NCBI GenBank assembly: GCA_945787555.1
Contig: CALZJG010000049.1
Location: forward strand, 1-43,459
Direction: 5' to 3'
Length of the DNA: 43,459 nucleotides
Origin: an uncultured Chromatiaceae bacterium
GTDB lineage: Bacteria; Pseudomonadota; Gammaproteobacteria; DRLM01
This document shows positions 10,495-22,815 of the stretch, piece by piece. Made by a program: the position numbers and the translations under genes. The notes under the pieces are model-generated. The model saw nothing but the letters and a program-made list of their open reading frames with translations, searched no databases and was not told the DNA's origin. How positions within the stretch are numbered: the stretch's first letter is position 1; each line of letters opens with the position of its first letter.

Positions 10495-10523
10495 CGGGGA
10501 CCGTCTGGTCCCCGCTTCATTTT
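10495..10523 (+). terminator. Rho-independent terminator after the Ig-repeat lipoprotein
   Basis: A perfect 8-bp stem, CGGGGACC / GGTCCCCG (10495-10502 and 10507-10514), with a GTCT loop, is followed by CTTCATTTT. It separates the pil-lipoprotein unit from aroK. Confidence 0.8.
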
Positions 10524-10566
10524 CAGCCCTTGTGCTAACCGGGGGGCGCTGACGTACCATAGGCGG

Positions 10567-11118
10567 GTGAAAGACACCCATAACATTTTCCTCGTCGGCC
10601 TCATGGGCGCCGGCAAGACCACCATCGGACGGCAACTGGCCAAGGCGCTGGGCTATGAATTCGTGGACAGCGACCACGAGCTCGAGGCGCGCACCGGCGC
10701 GAGCATCCCTCTGATTTTCGACGTCGAGGGTGAGGCGGGCTTCCGCAAACGTGAGAAACAAGTCCTCGACGAATTGACCCAGCGCCAAGGTATCGTGCTG
10801 GCGACCGGCGGTGGCGCGGTGCTGGATGCGGATAATCGCGCGCATCTCGGTGCGCGCGGTGTCGTGATCTACTTGCGCGCCGAGGTCGATCAGTTGTTGG
10901 CCCGCACCGCCAAGGATCGTAACCGCCCGCTGCTGCAAACCGAAAATCCACGGGCGCGCTTGGAGGAGTTGCTGCGCGGGCGCGATCCCCTATACCGGGA
11001 CATCGCCGATTATGTCATCGACACCGGCGGGCGCAGTGCCCGTCATGCAGAGCGCGACATCCTTGCTAAAATCCGTCCCCGCCGCACGCGCAAGCCGGCG
11101 GTGAAGAGTGAGGAGTGA
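10567..11118 (+). CDS. aroK: Shikimate kinase
   Basis: Phosphorylates shikimate to shikimate 3-phosphate with ATP, step five of the chorismate pathway, in the cytoplasm. It has 183 residues and starts at a GTG ([18 protein letters not shown] follows). The Walker A motif GLMGAGKT is at 11-18, the shikimate-binding segment [13 protein letters not shown] at about 32-44, GGGAV in the substrate site, and the lid arginine segment RNRPLL. The position directly before aroB is typical of gammaproteobacteria. The C-terminal tail is basic, and the stop codon lies within a GA-rich tandem repeat. Confidence 0.96.
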   Translation: MKDTHNIFLVGLMGAGKTTIGRQLAKALGYEFVDSDHELEARTGASIPLIFDVEGEAGFRKREKQVLDELTQRQGIVLATGGGAVLDADNRAHLGARGVVIYLRAEVDQLLARTAKDRNRPLLQTENPRARLEELLRGRDPLYRDIADYVIDTGGRSARHAERDILAKIRPRRTRKPAVKSEE

Positions 11119-11130
11119 GGAGCAAGGAGT
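11106..11130 (+). repeat. Imperfect 7-bp tandem repeat across the aroK stop codon
   Basis: GAGTGAG, GAGTGAG, GAGCAAG and GAGT occur in tandem, with the aroK TGA at 11116-11118 inside the second copy. Each unit resembles a Shine-Dalgarno sequence, but no gene starts next to it. Slippage by one unit would change only the last codons of AroK. Confidence 0.6.
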
Positions 11131-11235
11131 GCCGCGGGTCGCTGCAGTCCTGCGTCGGTCTTTGCGGAATAGGAGCGATAACTCGCGATCAGAAATGAAC
11201 AGGGGCGTGGATACAACAAATGAATGAGGCCATCA

Positions 11236-12354
11236 GTGCAAACACTCACGGTTGATTTGGGTGAGCGCAGCTATCCCATCCATATCGGGAGCGGCGTGTT
11301 AGCGCGTGCTGAGTTGTTACGCGCGCATGTGGCGGGCCGGCAGGTGATGATAGTAAGTAACGAGACCGTCGCGCCCTTGTATATGCAGCGCACCTTGGCG
11401 GCCTTCGCTGGCTTTCAGTGTGCCTCGGTGATCTTGCCCGACGGTGAGCAATACAAGCGTTTGGACGTGTTGAACTCGATCTTCGATGCCTTGCTGGAAA
11501 AGCAATTTGATCGCCGTTGCACGGTGGTAGCGCTGGGCGGTGGCGTGGTGGGTGACATGGCCGGCTTCGCCGCTGCCTGTTACCAGCGCGGTGTGCCCTT
11601 CATCCAAATCCCCACCACCTTGTTGGCGCAAGTCGATTCTTCGGTGGGCGGCAAAACCGGCGTGAACCACCCGCTGGGGAAGAATATGATTGGCGCCTTT
11701 CATCAGCCCAACTGCGTGCTCATCGATACCGACACGCTCGCAACCTTGCCCGATCGGGAACTCAGCGCTGGCATCGCCGAGATCATCAAGTATGGCTTGA
11801 TCCGCGACCGCCAATTTTTTGCCTGGCTGGAAGCGCACATGGACGCCTTGCTGGCGCGCGATCCCGCGGTCTTGGCTGAGGCCATCGAGCGCTCCTGTCG
11901 CAACAAGGCCGACGTCGTGGCGGCAGACGAGAAGGAAAGCGGTGTGCGCGCACTACTCAATCTCGGTCACACCTTCGGTCATGCCATCGAAACGGGCCTG
12001 GGTTACGGCGCCTGGTTGCACGGCGAAGGGGTGGCGGCCGGCATGGTCATGGCGGCGGAATTGTCCCGACGGCTGGGTTGGCTGGAGGCCGCCTTGCTGG
12101 CGCGCATCGAAACCCTGACGCGGCGCGCGCGGCTGCCGGTGCGCGCGCCGGCGCAACTCGAGGTGGATACGTTGTTACGACTTATGGCCGTGGACAAGAA
12201 AGCCCAGGCGGGCAAGATCCGGCTGGTCTTGCTGAAATCGCTGGGTGAGGCGGTGGTGAGCGATGATTACAATCCGGCGCTATTGCGCGCGGTGCTGCGC
12301 GACTTTCGCGCCGACGAAACATTGCTGTGGCGATATGGCGACGGACATGGGTAA
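11236..12354 (+). CDS. aroB: 3-dehydroquinate synthase
   Basis: Converts DAHP to 3-dehydroquinate, step two of the shikimate pathway, using NAD and a divalent metal. The GTG at 11236 is preferred over the ATG at 11224. It has GAGG six bases upstream, and it gives [18 protein letters not shown], in register with the N-terminus of known AroB proteins. The length is 372 residues. The NAD site shows DGEQYKRL and [13 protein letters not shown], followed by [20 protein letters not shown]; the metal ligands appear in the AEIIKYGLI and [11 protein letters not shown]...HGEGVAAGM segments. It overlaps the start of dgt, and aroK lies about 117 bp upstream. Confidence 0.96.
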   Translation: MQTLTVDLGERSYPIHIGSGVLARAELLRAHVAGRQVMIVSNETVAPLYMQRTLAAFAGFQCASVILPDGEQYKRLDVLNSIFDALLEKQFDRRCTVVALGGGVVGDMAGFAAACYQRGVPFIQIPTTLLAQVDSSVGGKTGVNHPLGKNMIGAFHQPNCVLIDTDTLATLPDRELSAGIAEIIKYGLIRDRQFFAWLEAHMDALLARDPAVLAEAIERSCRNKADVVAADEKESGVRALLNLGHTFGHAIETGLGYGAWLHGEGVAAGMVMAAELSRRLGWLEAALLARIETLTRRARLPVRAPAQLEVDTLLRLMAVDKKAQAGKIRLVLLKSLGEAVVSDDYNPALLRAVLRDFRADETLLWRYGDGHG

Positions 12355-13531
12355 CCGTAGCTTGCCGCTGGGCGGCGCGGAGCGGGGCCTGGCCAGCTAT
12401 GCTGCCGGTGAGGCGCACTCGCGTGGACGGCGTTTTCGTGAGCCGCCGCCGAAGTATCGCGGTGAATATCAACGCGATCGCGACCGTATCATACACTCCG
12501 CCGCTTTTCGCCGTCTGGAATACAAGACCCAGGTGTTCGTCAATCACGAAGGCGATATGTTCCGTACGCGTCTGACGCATTCCATCGAAGTCGCACAAAT
12601 CGCCCGCTCGGTGGCGCGCACGCTGCATCTCAATGAGGATCTGAGTGAGGCCATCGCGCTGGCCCACGATCTCGGCCACACCCCCTATGGCCACGCCGGA
12701 CAGGAGGCCCTCAATGCGTGCATGAAAAACTACGGGGGATTCGAACACAACCTGCAATCGCTGCGCGTAGTGGATGAGTTGGAAGAGCGTTATGCGGAGT
12801 TTAGTGGCCTCAATCTCACCTTCGAAACGCGCGAGGGCGTCCTCAAACATTGCGCGGCGCCCAAGGCGCGCGAATTGGGCGAATTAGGACGGCGTTTCCT
12901 GGATAAACAGCAACCCGGCCTGGAGGCGCAGCTGGCCAATCTGGCCGACGAGATCGCCTACAATAATCACGATGTGGACGACGGTCTACGCGCCGGCCTC
13001 ATTACGCTAGAGCAGTTGCAGGAGATCGAGTTGTTCCGCGCCCAATACGCAGAAGTGATGAATGCCTATCCCGGTCTGCCGTCACGACGGGTGATCCATG
13101 AGACGGTGCGGCGCATGATCAACCGTCAAGTCACCGATTTGGTCGAGGCGAGCCATGCGCGTGTGGACGCCGTTGCGCCGGCGGACATCGAGGCGGTGCG
13201 CGCGCACCCTGCACCGCTGATCGGTTTCTCGGATGCCATGCGCGAGCAAAACTTGGAATTGAAGCGCTTTCTGCGCCACGCCCTGTATCAGCACTATCGC
13301 GTGCAGCGCATGAGCGCCAAGGCACGGCGCGTCATCGGCGAGTTGTTCGCGGTGTTCATGGATGATGCGCATCTGCTGCCGCCGGAACAGGAGCGTGCCG
13401 TGCTGCGCTTGGAGACGCAGCACGGCCGGGCCGGCCGGGCGCGGGCGGTGGCCGATTACATCGCCGGCATGACCGACCGTTATGCTATCGCTGAGCACGA
13501 ACGTGTGTTCAACCCCCAGCAATTGACCTAG
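12335..13531 (+). CDS. dgt: Deoxyguanosinetriphosphate triphosphohydrolase-like HD-domain protein
   Basis: An HD-superfamily phosphohydrolase of the dGTPase-like type, which removes triphosphate from dNTPs and influences nucleotide pools. With the ATG at 12335 it has 398 residues and overlaps aroB by 20 bp; the ATG at 12347 is an alternative. Characteristic segments are [38 protein letters not shown] and [14 protein letters not shown], giving the metal-binding H...HD...D pattern (His82, His111-Asp112). The later [14 protein letters not shown] supplies the remaining ligand. Being overlapped with aroB, it is presumably translated from the aro transcript. The substrate cannot be read from the sequence. 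Confidence 0.92.
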   Translation: MATDMGNRSLPLGGAERGLASYAAGEAHSRGRRFREPPPKYRGEYQRDRDRIIHSAAFRRLEYKTQVFVNHEGDMFRTRLTHSIEVAQIARSVARTLHLNEDLSEAIALAHDLGHTPYGHAGQEALNACMKNYGGFEHNLQSLRVVDELEERYAEFSGLNLTFETREGVLKHCAAPKARELGELGRRFLDKQQPGLEAQLANLADEIAYNNHDVDDGLRAGLITLEQLQEIELFRAQYAEVMNAYPGLPSRRVIHETVRRMINRQVTDLVEASHARVDAVAPADIEAVRAHPAPLIGFSDAMREQNLELKRFLRHALYQHYRVQRMSAKARRVIGELFAVFMDDAHLLPPEQERAVLRLETQHGRAGRARAVADYIAGMTDRYAIAEHERVFNPQQLT

Positions 13532-13618
13532 GACCTTTCAATGTGGCTTGCACGGCGGCGTTGCGCGATGTGTCAACAGGCCCTAACATGCTGAACGACT
13601 TAGCGGTGTTGCTCGACC

Positions 13619-13876
13619 ATGCGCATTTATATGCAAACTCCCCCCGCCAGCGGCACACTGCCGCGCTATTATCAGCTGCTATTGCAAGAGGATTTGCTGG
13701 GAGGGTGGACATTGATCAAGGAATCCGGCCGGGCCGATGCGGGCCGGCGGATCAAGCGTGAGCACTACCCGACGCGCGAGGACGCCGAGCGAGCGCTCAG
13801 CAAGGCGCGTGATGCCCAGGTGATGCGCGGTTACCGCGTGGTATTCGTGGAAGGCGAGCGCGCTCAGGGCGTGTGA
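13619..13876 (+). CDS. Small WGR-domain protein
   Basis: An 85-residue protein consisting almost entirely of one WGR domain. The fold is suggested by RYYQLLLQEDLLGGWTLIKE, followed by SGR in place of the Trp-Gly-Arg signature, then IKREHYPTREDAERALSKARDAQVMRGYRVVF. WGR domains occur in PARPs and in bacterial proteins with nucleic-acid functions, usually as part of larger chains; here one stands alone. No strong ribosome binding site is visible before the ATG, and an in-frame ATG at 13631 is possible. It sits between dgt and damX in the same direction. The DNA- or RNA-related role is only inferred from the domain. Confidence 0.78.
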   Translation: MRIYMQTPPASGTLPRYYQLLLQEDLLGGWTLIKESGRADAGRRIKREHYPTREDAERALSKARDAQVMRGYRVVFVEGERAQGV

Positions 13877-13931
13877 CGGGGCAAGATAACTTGGCGTCGC
13901 TGAGAGGCGGCGAACAACTCGAGGTGAGGCC

Positions 13932-15491
13932 ATGGATAAGGATTTTGAGCATTTGATCAAGGACAAGAGCGCGCCCCACCTGGCGCGCTATGGCCTCACT
14001 AGAGAGCCGTTCATGGGGGTCGACGACAACCAGTCCTTTTACGCCGATGCCAATCGTGAACAACGCTTGGGTCTGATGCACCATTTGGCGCCCTATAGTC
14101 ATTTGCTGGTGGTCATCGGCGAGCCCGGCATGGGCAAGACCGCCCTGCTACAGCAATTCGTGGCGCGCGCCAACGAAACTTGGCGACTATGCGTGGTCAA
14201 TGCCGAAGTCGGCATGGGACAAGAAGAGTTCATGGAGCAAGTGCTGGCCGGCTACGCGCTTTCCGCTGAGGTGGGGCGCGATGTGGACGAGCAGTTTCAG
14301 CAATTGGTGGCGCATTTGCGCGCTCTGCGCCAAAGCGCACAAACGCCTATTCTGTTGGTGGACGATGCGCAGCATTTGTCCGCGGCCGCGTTTGAACTGG
14401 TGCTGCGCTTGATCGAGGAAAATGACAGCACCCACATGATTAGTGTGATGCTATTCGGCAACCCCGAACTCAATGACGCCTTGGCGTTGCCGCAGCTCGT
14501 GTCTCTGCAAAGCCGGGTGGCGCATGCTTTCGATGTTCCGGCGCTCACCGAGCAGGATGCCGCGCGCTATTTGCGGCACCGCATGCGCAGCGCCGGTGCC
14601 CAGGACGAAGGGCCCTTCAACGCCGCGCTGGTAGTCAAGCTGTACGCGGCATCCGACGGTAATCCCTCGCGGCTCAACGAGCTGGCGCACAATGCGTTGT
14701 TGAACAAGCTCAATCTCGGTGCTGAGTCGCGTCCAGCGCGGTCCGCGCGGGGGGCGGCACAAGACGCAGGTGGCGGCGCATCGGCCAGCTGGAAACGGCC
14801 TGTCATACTGATTGGCGCGGTCGTGGCCGTGGTGCTCTTGTATCGGGGGCTGTTCAGTTCCGCCCCCCCCGAGGAAGTAGTGCCGCCGCCTCCGGTGGCG
14901 GAGCGTGCTGAGTCGTTGTCCTTGCCGCCCCTCCCTGAAAGCGCGCCGGTGGTGCGTGAGGCGCCGCCGGTGGCGGAAAGCAGCGCGCCACTCGTTGAGG
15001 CACCTGTCGTGGCTGAGAGGGCAGCCGAGGCTACCCTTCAGGTCGCGCCCGTGCCGCCGGCACCGCCTGAGGCCGCCGCGGCGCCAGCAGCAACGTCCGC
15101 GCCGCCCGCCCCCGTGGCGAGCCCGCCGCCGCCCCCGCCGGTCATCGCAGCCGCGCCTCCTCCCGCCCCAACACCGGCGCCAAGGCGCGATGCCTTGCGT
15201 GGTGCGGACTGGCTAGCTGACCAACCGGCCAGCCATTACACCTTGCAGCTCATGGCCTTACGCGAAGAGCACAAGGTGCGCGCTTTCATCGAGCAACATA
15301 AATTGCAGGAGCAGGCCGCCTATTTCCCAGTGCAGCGCAACAAACAGGTGCTCTACGCTCTGGTCTATGGCCAGTACCCGAATCGTGTCACAGCACTCGC
15401 GGCCGCCAAGAAACTGCCGGCCTCGTTCGGTAAGATGCAACCCTGGGCACGCAGCTTCAAGAGTGTGCATGACGATCTAGGCAGCCGCTAA
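13932..15491 (+). CDS. damX: DamX-like cell-division protein: ExeA-type AAA ATPase with C-terminal SPOR domain
   Basis: A membrane protein of 519 residues with three parts. An N-terminal AAA ATPase of the ExeA/DamX type carries Walker A GEPGMGKT at 63-70 and Walker B PILLVDD at 139-145. A single membrane helix spans about 290-308. A long Pro/Ala-rich periplasmic linker (about 315-425) leads to a C-terminal SPOR domain (HYTLQLMALREEHKVRAFIEQ and VLYALVYGQYPNRVTALAA) that binds denuded peptidoglycan at the septum. The start is supported by two GAGG boxes at 13921-13929. DamX follows aroB in many gammaproteobacteria, so the context agrees. In this window dgt and the WGR gene have been placed between them. 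Confidence 0.9.
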   Translation: MDKDFEHLIKDKSAPHLARYGLTREPFMGVDDNQSFYADANREQRLGLMHHLAPYSHLLVVIGEPGMGKTALLQQFVARANETWRLCVVNAEVGMGQEEFMEQVLAGYALSAEVGRDVDEQFQQLVAHLRALRQSAQTPILLVDDAQHLSAAAFELVLRLIEENDSTHMISVMLFGNPELNDALALPQLVSLQSRVAHAFDVPALTEQDAARYLRHRMRSAGAQDEGPFNAALVVKLYAASDGNPSRLNELAHNALLNKLNLGAESRPARSARGAAQDAGGGASASWKRPVILIGAVVAVVLLYRGLFSSAPPEEVVPPPPVAERAESLSLPPLPESAPVVREAPPVAESSAPLVEAPVVAERAAEATLQVAPVPPAPPEAAAAPAATSAPPAPVASPPPPPPVIAAAPPPAPTPAPRRDALRGADWLADQPASHYTLQLMALREEHKVRAFIEQHKLQEQAAYFPVQRNKQVLYALVYGQYPNRVTALAAAKKLPASFGKMQPWARSFKSVHDDLGSR

Positions 15492-15608
15492 GGGCCCGCG
15501 CGCGCCTTTGCGTTGAATCCGCGCCCTGCGGGCGAGTATACTCCTGTCCCATTTTGCCTCCGGCGGGAGGCGCGTTCGTGCGCCTGATTGGCGTGTGCGA
15601 CTGGAGCA

Positions 15609-18600
15609 ATGAAGACAGGCGAACCACGAGTGAAAACCACAGATTTGCATACCGGTTTGTACCGGCCCGAATTCGAAAAAGACAGCTGCGGCTTTGGCTT
15701 GATCGCCCATATGGACGGCAAAGCCAGCCATTGGTTGGTGCAAACCGCCATCAATTCCTTGGCCTGCCTGACTCACCGCGGCGCAGTCGCCGCCGACGGG
15801 AAGACCGGCGACGGCTGCGGCTTGTTGATGAAGCTGCCGGCAAGCTATCTGCGCACCGTGGCCCAGGAAGCCGGTTTGACTCTGGGCGAGCGCTTCGCCG
15901 TGGGGATGGTGTTTCTTAACACGGCCCGCGCCCAGGCCGATGCCGCGCGGCGTTGTTTGAGCGCCGAATTGGAAGCCGAGGGCTTCACGGTCACGGGCTG
16001 GCGCGAGGTGCCGTGCAATCCGCAGGCGTGCGGCGAGGAAGCGCTCAAGAGTTTGCCGGTGATCGAGCAGGTATTCATCGAGGTGCCCGCCGCGATGGAC
16101 GAGACGGCCGTGGAGCGGCATCTGTACATCGCCCGCCGCCGTACCGAGAAGGCGATCGAACCGGGCGACGAGATGTTCTATATCCCCTCGCTGTCGGCGC
16201 GGGTGTTGTCCTACAAAGGCCTGGTCATGCCGGCCAATCTGCCAGTGTTCTATCGCGACTTGCAGGACCCGCGTCTCGAGTCGGCGCTGTGCGTCTTTCA
16301 TCAGCGTTTTTCCACCAATACTTGGCCGCAGTGGCGGTTGGCCCAGCCGTTTCGCTACCTGGCGCACAACGGCGAGATCAACACGGTGCAGGGTAACCGC
16401 AACTGGTCAGCGGCGCGCGGCAACAAATTCGAGATGCGCGACATCGCCAACATGGACGACATCCGCCCGCTGGTGTCCATGAGCGGCTCCGACTCTTCCA
16501 GCCTGGACAATATGCTGGAAGCGCTGCTGGCGGGCGGCATGGACATCTTTCGCGCTATGCGCTTGCTGATTCCGCCGGCCTGGAACAATGTCGATACCAT
16601 GGACGCGGATTTGCGCGCCTTCTACGAATACAACTCCATGCACATGGAGTCGTGGGACGGCCCGGCCGGCATCGTGCTCACCGACGGCCGTTACGCCGCC
16701 TGCGTGTTGGATCGCAACGGTCTGCGGCCGGCACGCTATGTGGTGACCAAGGATAGGCATATCACGCTGGCCTCGGAGATCGGGGTCTACGCTTATGATC
16801 CCGCTGACGTGATGATGAAGGGGCGCCTCAAGCCCGGCCAGATGATCGCCGCCGATACCGTCACCGGCGAATTGCTGTTGCCGGCGGACATCGACAACAA
16901 ATTGAAGTCCCAGCATCCCTATCGCGCTTGGCTCAAGCAACAACGACGCGTGTTGGAGGCCAAGCTGGAAGACGTGCCCCCGCGCCCCTGGGACGAGGAA
17001 ACCGTCTCGACGTACCAAAAACTGTATCAGGTCACCTTCGAAGAGCGTGACGAAGTGTTGCGTGTCTTGGCCGAAGCGGGCCAAGAGGCGATCGGCTCCA
17101 TGGGCGATGACACACCCATGCCGGTGTTGTCGCAGCGCGTGCGCTCGCTGTACGACTATTTTCGTCAGCAGTTCGCACAGGTCACCAATCCGCCCATCGA
17201 TCCACTGCGCGAGCAGATTGTCATGTCGTTGGAAACCTGCTTCGGACGCGAACGTAATTTGTTTTCAGAAACGCCCGAACACGCCGCGCGCCTGACCGTC
17301 GACTCGCCGCTGCTGTCAGAACAGAAGTTCTGTAAATTGGTGGGCTTGAAGGACGCGGATTATGCGCATGAGGTCATCTCGCTCAATTACGCGCCGGCGC
17401 TGGGTCTGCGCCAGGCCATCGAGCAGGTGTGCGACCAGGCGGTAGCGGCGGTGCGCGCCGGCAAAGTGGTGTTGGTACTCAGTGACCGCGACATCGCCCA
17501 GGACATGCTGCCGCTGCATGCCCTGCTCGCCACCGGCGCGGTGCATCACCGCCTGGTAAACCAGGGTCTGCGCTGCGACGCCAATATCGTGGTGGAAACC
17601 GCCACCGCGCGCGATCCACATCACTACGCATGCCTGATCGGTTACGGCGCCACTGCGGTGTTCCCCTATTTGGCTTACCAAGTGCTGTACGATTTGGCGC
17701 GCACCCATGAAATCAGGGGCAAAGCGTTGCTCGACTTGGCCCAGTCCTATCGCAAGGGCATCAACAAGGGCCTCTACAAGATCATGTCCAAGATGGGCAT
17801 TTCCACTGTCGCCAGTTATCGCGGTGCGCAATTGTTCGAGGCGGTGGGCTTGCACGAGGAAGTGGTCGGCCTGTGCTTCGCGGGCACCTGCAGCCGCATT
17901 CAGGGCGCTGATTTCGAGGACTTAGAGCACGAACAAAAGCTGCTGGCACGCGAAGCGTGGCTGAGCCGCAAGGACATCCAACAAGGCGGCTTGCTCAAGT
18001 TCATCCACGGTGGCGAGTACCATGCCTATAACCCCGACGTGGTCAGCACCCTGCGTGAAGCGGTGCAAACTGGCGACTACGAGACGTACAAGAAATACGC
18101 CGACTTGGTTAACAGCCGGCCGGTGACCAATTTCCGCGACTTGCTCAAAGTGCGCGACCAGCTGCCATCCATTCCGGTCGATGAGGTCGAGCCCATCGAG
18201 GCGATCCTGCCGCGTTTCGACTCGGCCGGCATGTCACTGGGCGCGCTCTCGCCCGAGGCGCACGAAGCGCTGGCCACGGCCATGAACCGCTTAGGTGGAC
18301 GTTCCAACTCCGGTGAGGGCGGCGAAGACCCGGCCCGTTATGGCACCGAGAAGATGTCCAAGATCAAGCAAGTGGCCTCGGGCCGCTTCGGTGTCACACC
18401 GCATTATCTGGTCAACGCCGAAGTGTTGCAGATTAAAATCGCCCAGGGTGCCAAGCCCGGTGAGGGCGGCCAGCTGCCCGGCGATAAGGTCAACGAGACC
18501 ATCGCCCGGCTGCGTTTCGCCAAGCCCGGCGTGGCCTTGATTTCGCCGCCGCCGCATCACGATATTTACTCCATCGAAGATTTGGCGCAGCTCATCTTTG

Positions 18601-20090
18601 ATCTAAAACAAGTCAATCCGCGCGCGCTGGTATCGGTGAAGCTGGTGGCCGAGCCTGGCGTGGGCACCATCGCTGCCGGTGTCGCCAAGGCCTATGCCGA
18701 CCTCATCACTATCGCCGGATATGATGGCGGCACCGGTGCCAGTCCGCTGACCTCGATCAAATACGCTGGCGGACCCTGGGAATTGGGTTTGACGGAAACA
18801 CACCAGACCCTGCGCCGCAACAATCTGCGCCAGAAAGTGCGCTTGCAGACCGACGGCGGATTGAAGACTGGCCTGGACGTCATTAAGGCCGCCATCCTCG
18901 GCGCCGAGAGTTTCGGTTTCGGGACCGGGCCGATGATTGCGCTGGGCTGCAAGTACCTGCGCATTTGTCATCTCAATAATTGTGCCACCGGTGTGGCCAC
19001 ACAGAACAATGTGCTGCGCGAGCGGCACTTCGTCGGACTGCCGGAGATGGTCATGAACTACTTCCGTTTTCTCGCCACCGAGACGCGTGAGTGGATGGCC
19101 AAGCTGGGCGTGCGCACGATGGCGGAGCTGATCGGTCGTACCGATCTGCTGGAAATCCTCGAAGGCCAGACCGCCAAACAGCGCCGTTTGGATTTGTCTC
19201 CGGTGTTGTCCGATGGGGGTGTCTCCAAGGATAAACCGCAGTACTGCCTCGAACCACGCAACGTCCCCTTTGACAAAGGCGAGTTGGCCGAGCAAATGGT
19301 GAAAGACTGTCTAACTGCCATCGAGCACAAACAAGGCGGCAGCTTCGAGTACCGGGTGCGCAATGTGCACCGCTCGCTGGGGGCGCGTTTGTCGGGTGAA
19401 ATCGCGCAGCGTTGGGGCGATGCCGGCATGAGTGAGGTGCCGATCACCTTGCGGTTGTCCGGCTCCGCGGGACAGAGCTTCGGGGTGTGGAACGCCGGCG
19501 GACTGCACATGCACTTGGAAGGCGACGCCAACGATTATGTGGGCAAGGGCATGGTCGGCGGCAAGCTGGTCATCTATCCACCGCAGGGCAGCCGCTTCGT
19601 GTCGCGTGATACGGCCATCATCGGCAACACCTGCTTGTACGGCGCCACTGGCGGTAAATTGTACGCGGCGGGCATGGCCGGCGAGCGTTTTGCAGTGCGC
19701 AACTCCGGCGCGCAGGCGGTGGTGGAAGGCTGTGGCGATCACGGCTGCGAATACATGACCGGCGGCGTCATCGTGGTGCTGGGTGAGACCGGTATTAACT
19801 TCGGCGCTGGTATGACCGGCGGCTTTAGCTTCGTGCTGGACATGGATAAGGGTTTCGTCGATCGATATAACCACGAGCTGGTGGACATCCATCGCCTCAC
19901 CACCGAGCCCATGGCGGCGCATCGCAATTACCTGTATGGCATGATAGAGGAGTTCGTTGCCGAGACCGGCAGTGCCTGGGGCCAGGAAATTCTCGATGAT
20001 TTCGCCGCCTATCTCCCCCGCTTCTGGCTGGTCAAGCCCAAGGCGGCAGATATTAACAGCCTATTGGACACGCTGCTTAGCGCGGCGTGA
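15609..20090 (+). CDS. gltB: Glutamate synthase (NADPH) large subunit
   Basis: The large subunit of GOGAT, which transfers the glutamine amide to 2-oxoglutarate, using electrons from GltD. The ATG at 15609 has GGAG two bases upstream (tight spacing). The ATG at 15588 and the GTG at 15630 are alternatives. From 15609 the protein has 1493 residues. A short propeptide precedes the class II amidotransferase nucleophile Cys27 in [15 protein letters not shown]. The central and FMN-binding domains follow, with [20 protein letters not shown], and the 3Fe-4S cysteines are Cys1114, Cys1120 and Cys1125 in [15 protein letters not shown]. The C-terminal GXGXG beta-helix domain is seen in repeated G-rich segments (about 1250-1450). 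It is followed by gltD after 39 bp. Confidence 0.97.
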   Translation: MKTGEPRVKTTDLHTGLYRPEFEKDSCGFGLIAHMDGKASHWLVQTAINSLACLTHRGAVAADGKTGDGCGLLMKLPASYLRTVAQEAGLTLGERFAVGMVFLNTARAQADAARRCLSAELEAEGFTVTGWREVPCNPQACGEEALKSLPVIEQVFIEVPAAMDETAVERHLYIARRRTEKAIEPGDEMFYIPSLSARVLSYKGLVMPANLPVFYRDLQDPRLESALCVFHQRFSTNTWPQWRLAQPFRYLAHNGEINTVQGNRNWSAARGNKFEMRDIANMDDIRPLVSMSGSDSSSLDNMLEALLAGGMDIFRAMRLLIPPAWNNVDTMDADLRAFYEYNSMHMESWDGPAGIVLTDGRYAACVLDRNGLRPARYVVTKDRHITLASEIGVYAYDPADVMMKGRLKPGQMIAADTVTGELLLPADIDNKLKSQHPYRAWLKQQRRVLEAKLEDVPPRPWDEETVSTYQKLYQVTFEERDEVLRVLAEAGQEAIGSMGDDTPMPVLSQRVRSLYDYFRQQFAQVTNPPIDPLREQIVMSLETCFGRERNLFSETPEHAARLTVDSPLLSEQKFCKLVGLKDADYAHEVISLNYAPALGLRQAIEQVCDQAVAAVRAGKVVLVLSDRDIAQDMLPLHALLATGAVHHRLVNQGLRCDANIVVETATARDPHHYACLIGYGATAVFPYLAYQVLYDLARTHEIRGKALLDLAQSYRKGINKGLYKIMSKMGISTVASYRGAQLFEAVGLHEEVVGLCFAGTCSRIQGADFEDLEHEQKLLAREAWLSRKDIQQGGLLKFIHGGEYHAYNPDVVSTLREAVQTGDYETYKKYADLVNSRPVTNFRDLLKVRDQLPSIPVDEVEPIEAILPRFDSAGMSLGALSPEAHEALATAMNRLGGRSNSGEGGEDPARYGTEKMSKIKQVASGRFGVTPHYLVNAEVLQIKIAQGAKPGEGGQLPGDKVNETIARLRFAKPGVALISPPPHHDIYSIEDLAQLIFDLKQVNPRALVSVKLVAEPGVGTIAAGVAKAYADLITIAGYDGGTGASPLTSIKYAGGPWELGLTETHQTLRRNNLRQKVRLQTDGGLKTGLDVIKAAILGAESFGFGTGPMIALGCKYLRICHLNNCATGVATQNNVLRERHFVGLPEMVMNYFRFLATETREWMAKLGVRTMAELIGRTDLLEILEGQTAKQRRLDLSPVLSDGGVSKDKPQYCLEPRNVPFDKGELAEQMVKDCLTAIEHKQGGSFEYRVRNVHRSLGARLSGEIAQRWGDAGMSEVPITLRLSGSAGQSFGVWNAGGLHMHLEGDANDYVGKGMVGGKLVIYPPQGSRFVSRDTAIIGNTCLYGATGGKLYAAGMAGERFAVRNSGAQAVVEGCGDHGCEYMTGGVIVVLGETGINFGAGMTGGFSFVLDMDKGFVDRYNHELVDIHRLTTEPMAAHRNYLYGMIEEFVAETGSAWGQEILDDFAAYLPRFWLVKPKAADINSLLDTLLSAA

Positions 20091-20111
20091 GGTGTCATGA
20101 GTTCCACTTGA

Positions 20112-21536
<1,425 letters not shown>

Positions 21537-21646
21537 TTCAACACGACGGATAAGAAGTTAACCTCGGAGACCACAGAATTTGATCTTTGAGTTTTCTTCG
21601 TGGACTCGGTGATCGTCGTGACAATTATTTTCTTTAAAGGCTATGA

Positions 21647-22711
21647 ATGACTGATCTCAAGAACGACCGTTTCCTCCGTGCCCTGCTGCGCCAGCCGGTG
21701 GATCGCACGCCGATTTGGATCATGCGCCAAGCCGGGCGTTATCTGCCCGAGTATCGCGCTACGCGCGAGCAGGCCGGCTCCTTCATGGATTTGTGCACCA
21801 ATCCCGAGCTGGCCTGCGAAGTGACGCTGCAACCGCTGGCGCGTTTTGATCTCGACGCGGCGATCTTGTTTTCCGACATCCTCACCGTGCCCGACGCGAT
21901 GGGCTTGGGGCTGAGCTTCGCCCAGGGCGAAGGACCTCAGTTCGCAAATCCGGTTCGCAGTGCCGCCGATGTCGAGCGCTTGCCCATCCCTGATCCCGAA
22001 GACGAGTTGCGTTATGTGATGGATGCAGTGCGGGTGATCCGTCGCGAGCTGAACGGTCGCGTGCCGCTGATCGGGTTCTCCGGCAGTCCGTGGACGCTGG
22101 CCACTTACATGGTGGAAGGCAGCGGCAGCAAGGAGTACGCCCATGTGAAGGGCATGTTATTCGACCGCCCCGAACTGCTGCATAAGATGCTGGATAAGAC
22201 CGCGCGTGCGGTCACCAGTTATCTCAATGCCCAAATCGCCGCCGGGGCGCAAGCGGTGATGATCTTCGACACCTGGGGTGGCGTGCTGAGCCCGCGCGAC
22301 TATGAGGAATTCTCCTTGCGCTATATGGCGCAGATTGTCGACGGACTGACGCGCGAAAGTGAAGGCCGGCGGGTGCCGGTGATCTTGTTCACCAAGGGCG
22401 GCGGCGCGTGGTTGGAAACGATGGCCGAGACCGGTTGCGACGCCCTGGGAGTGGATTGGACCACCGACATTGGCGCGGCCCGCGGGCGCGTCGGCCACAC
22501 GGTGGCGCTGCAAGGTAATATGGACCCCTGTGCATTGTATGCCTCGCCTGAGCGTATTCGCGCTGAAGTCGCCACCATCCTGCAATCCTACGGTACCGGT
22601 GCGGGCCATGTGTTCAACCTCGGACACGGCATTCATCAACACATCAATCCCGAGCGTGTCAAAGTGCTGGTGGACGCAGTGCATGAACTCAGTGTCCGCT
22701 ATCATTCTTAA
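21647..22711 (+). CDS. hemE: Uroporphyrinogen decarboxylase
   Basis: Decarboxylates the four acetate side chains of uroporphyrinogen III to give coproporphyrinogen III in haem synthesis, in the cytoplasm. It has 354 residues, the normal length. The signature [20 protein letters not shown] lies at about 17-36, and further conserved segments are [14 protein letters not shown] with the catalytic aspartate, [16 protein letters not shown], and [14 protein letters not shown] near the C-terminus. The 110-bp gap after gltD has no recognisable terminator or promoter. The gltB-gltD-hemE order is common in gammaproteobacteria. A hairpin follows the stop. Confidence 0.97.
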   Translation: MTDLKNDRFLRALLRQPVDRTPIWIMRQAGRYLPEYRATREQAGSFMDLCTNPELACEVTLQPLARFDLDAAILFSDILTVPDAMGLGLSFAQGEGPQFANPVRSAADVERLPIPDPEDELRYVMDAVRVIRRELNGRVPLIGFSGSPWTLATYMVEGSGSKEYAHVKGMLFDRPELLHKMLDKTARAVTSYLNAQIAAGAQAVMIFDTWGGVLSPRDYEEFSLRYMAQIVDGLTRESEGRRVPVILFTKGGGAWLETMAETGCDALGVDWTTDIGAARGRVGHTVALQGNMDPCALYASPERIRAEVATILQSYGTGAGHVFNLGHGIHQHINPERVKVLVDAVHELSVRYHS

Positions 22712-22722
22712 CTGCGACGGGC

Positions 22723-22752
22723 CATGCCTAGGCGCTCAGGCGCCGAGGCATG
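22723..22752 (+). terminator. Hairpin after hemE
   Basis: The arms CATGCCT and AGGCATG (7 bp), plus GGCGC and GCGCC (5 bp) after an A/G mismatch, enclose a TCAG loop. No T-run follows, so it may be a transcript-stabilising or Rho-associated structure rather than a standard intrinsic terminator. Confidence 0.5.
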
Positions 22753-22815
22753 AGTCCTCGCACGGCGAGCCTTTGCGCCTTGATGTCTTTACGTTTGAAT
22801 TTATTAGGTGACTTT

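Noticed and set aside
9139-10938. A 599-codon open frame on the minus strand opposite the Ig-repeat lipoprotein and aroK
   Set aside because: It overlaps two clear genes, has odd His/Gly/Arg-rich composition, no recognisable domain, and reflects codon bias of the real genes.
12335-12354. A frameshift or gene fusion between aroB and dgt
   Set aside because: Each protein has its full family length; the overlap is a normal short operon overlap.
13543-13761. A 72-codon frame before the WGR gene
   Set aside because: It overlaps the WGR gene in another frame, has no ribosome binding site and no recognisable features.
22750-22815. An upstream ATG start for the methyltransferase-like gene
   Set aside because: It lies inside the post-hemE hairpin with no ribosome binding site, while the ATG at 22816 has AGGTGA in place.
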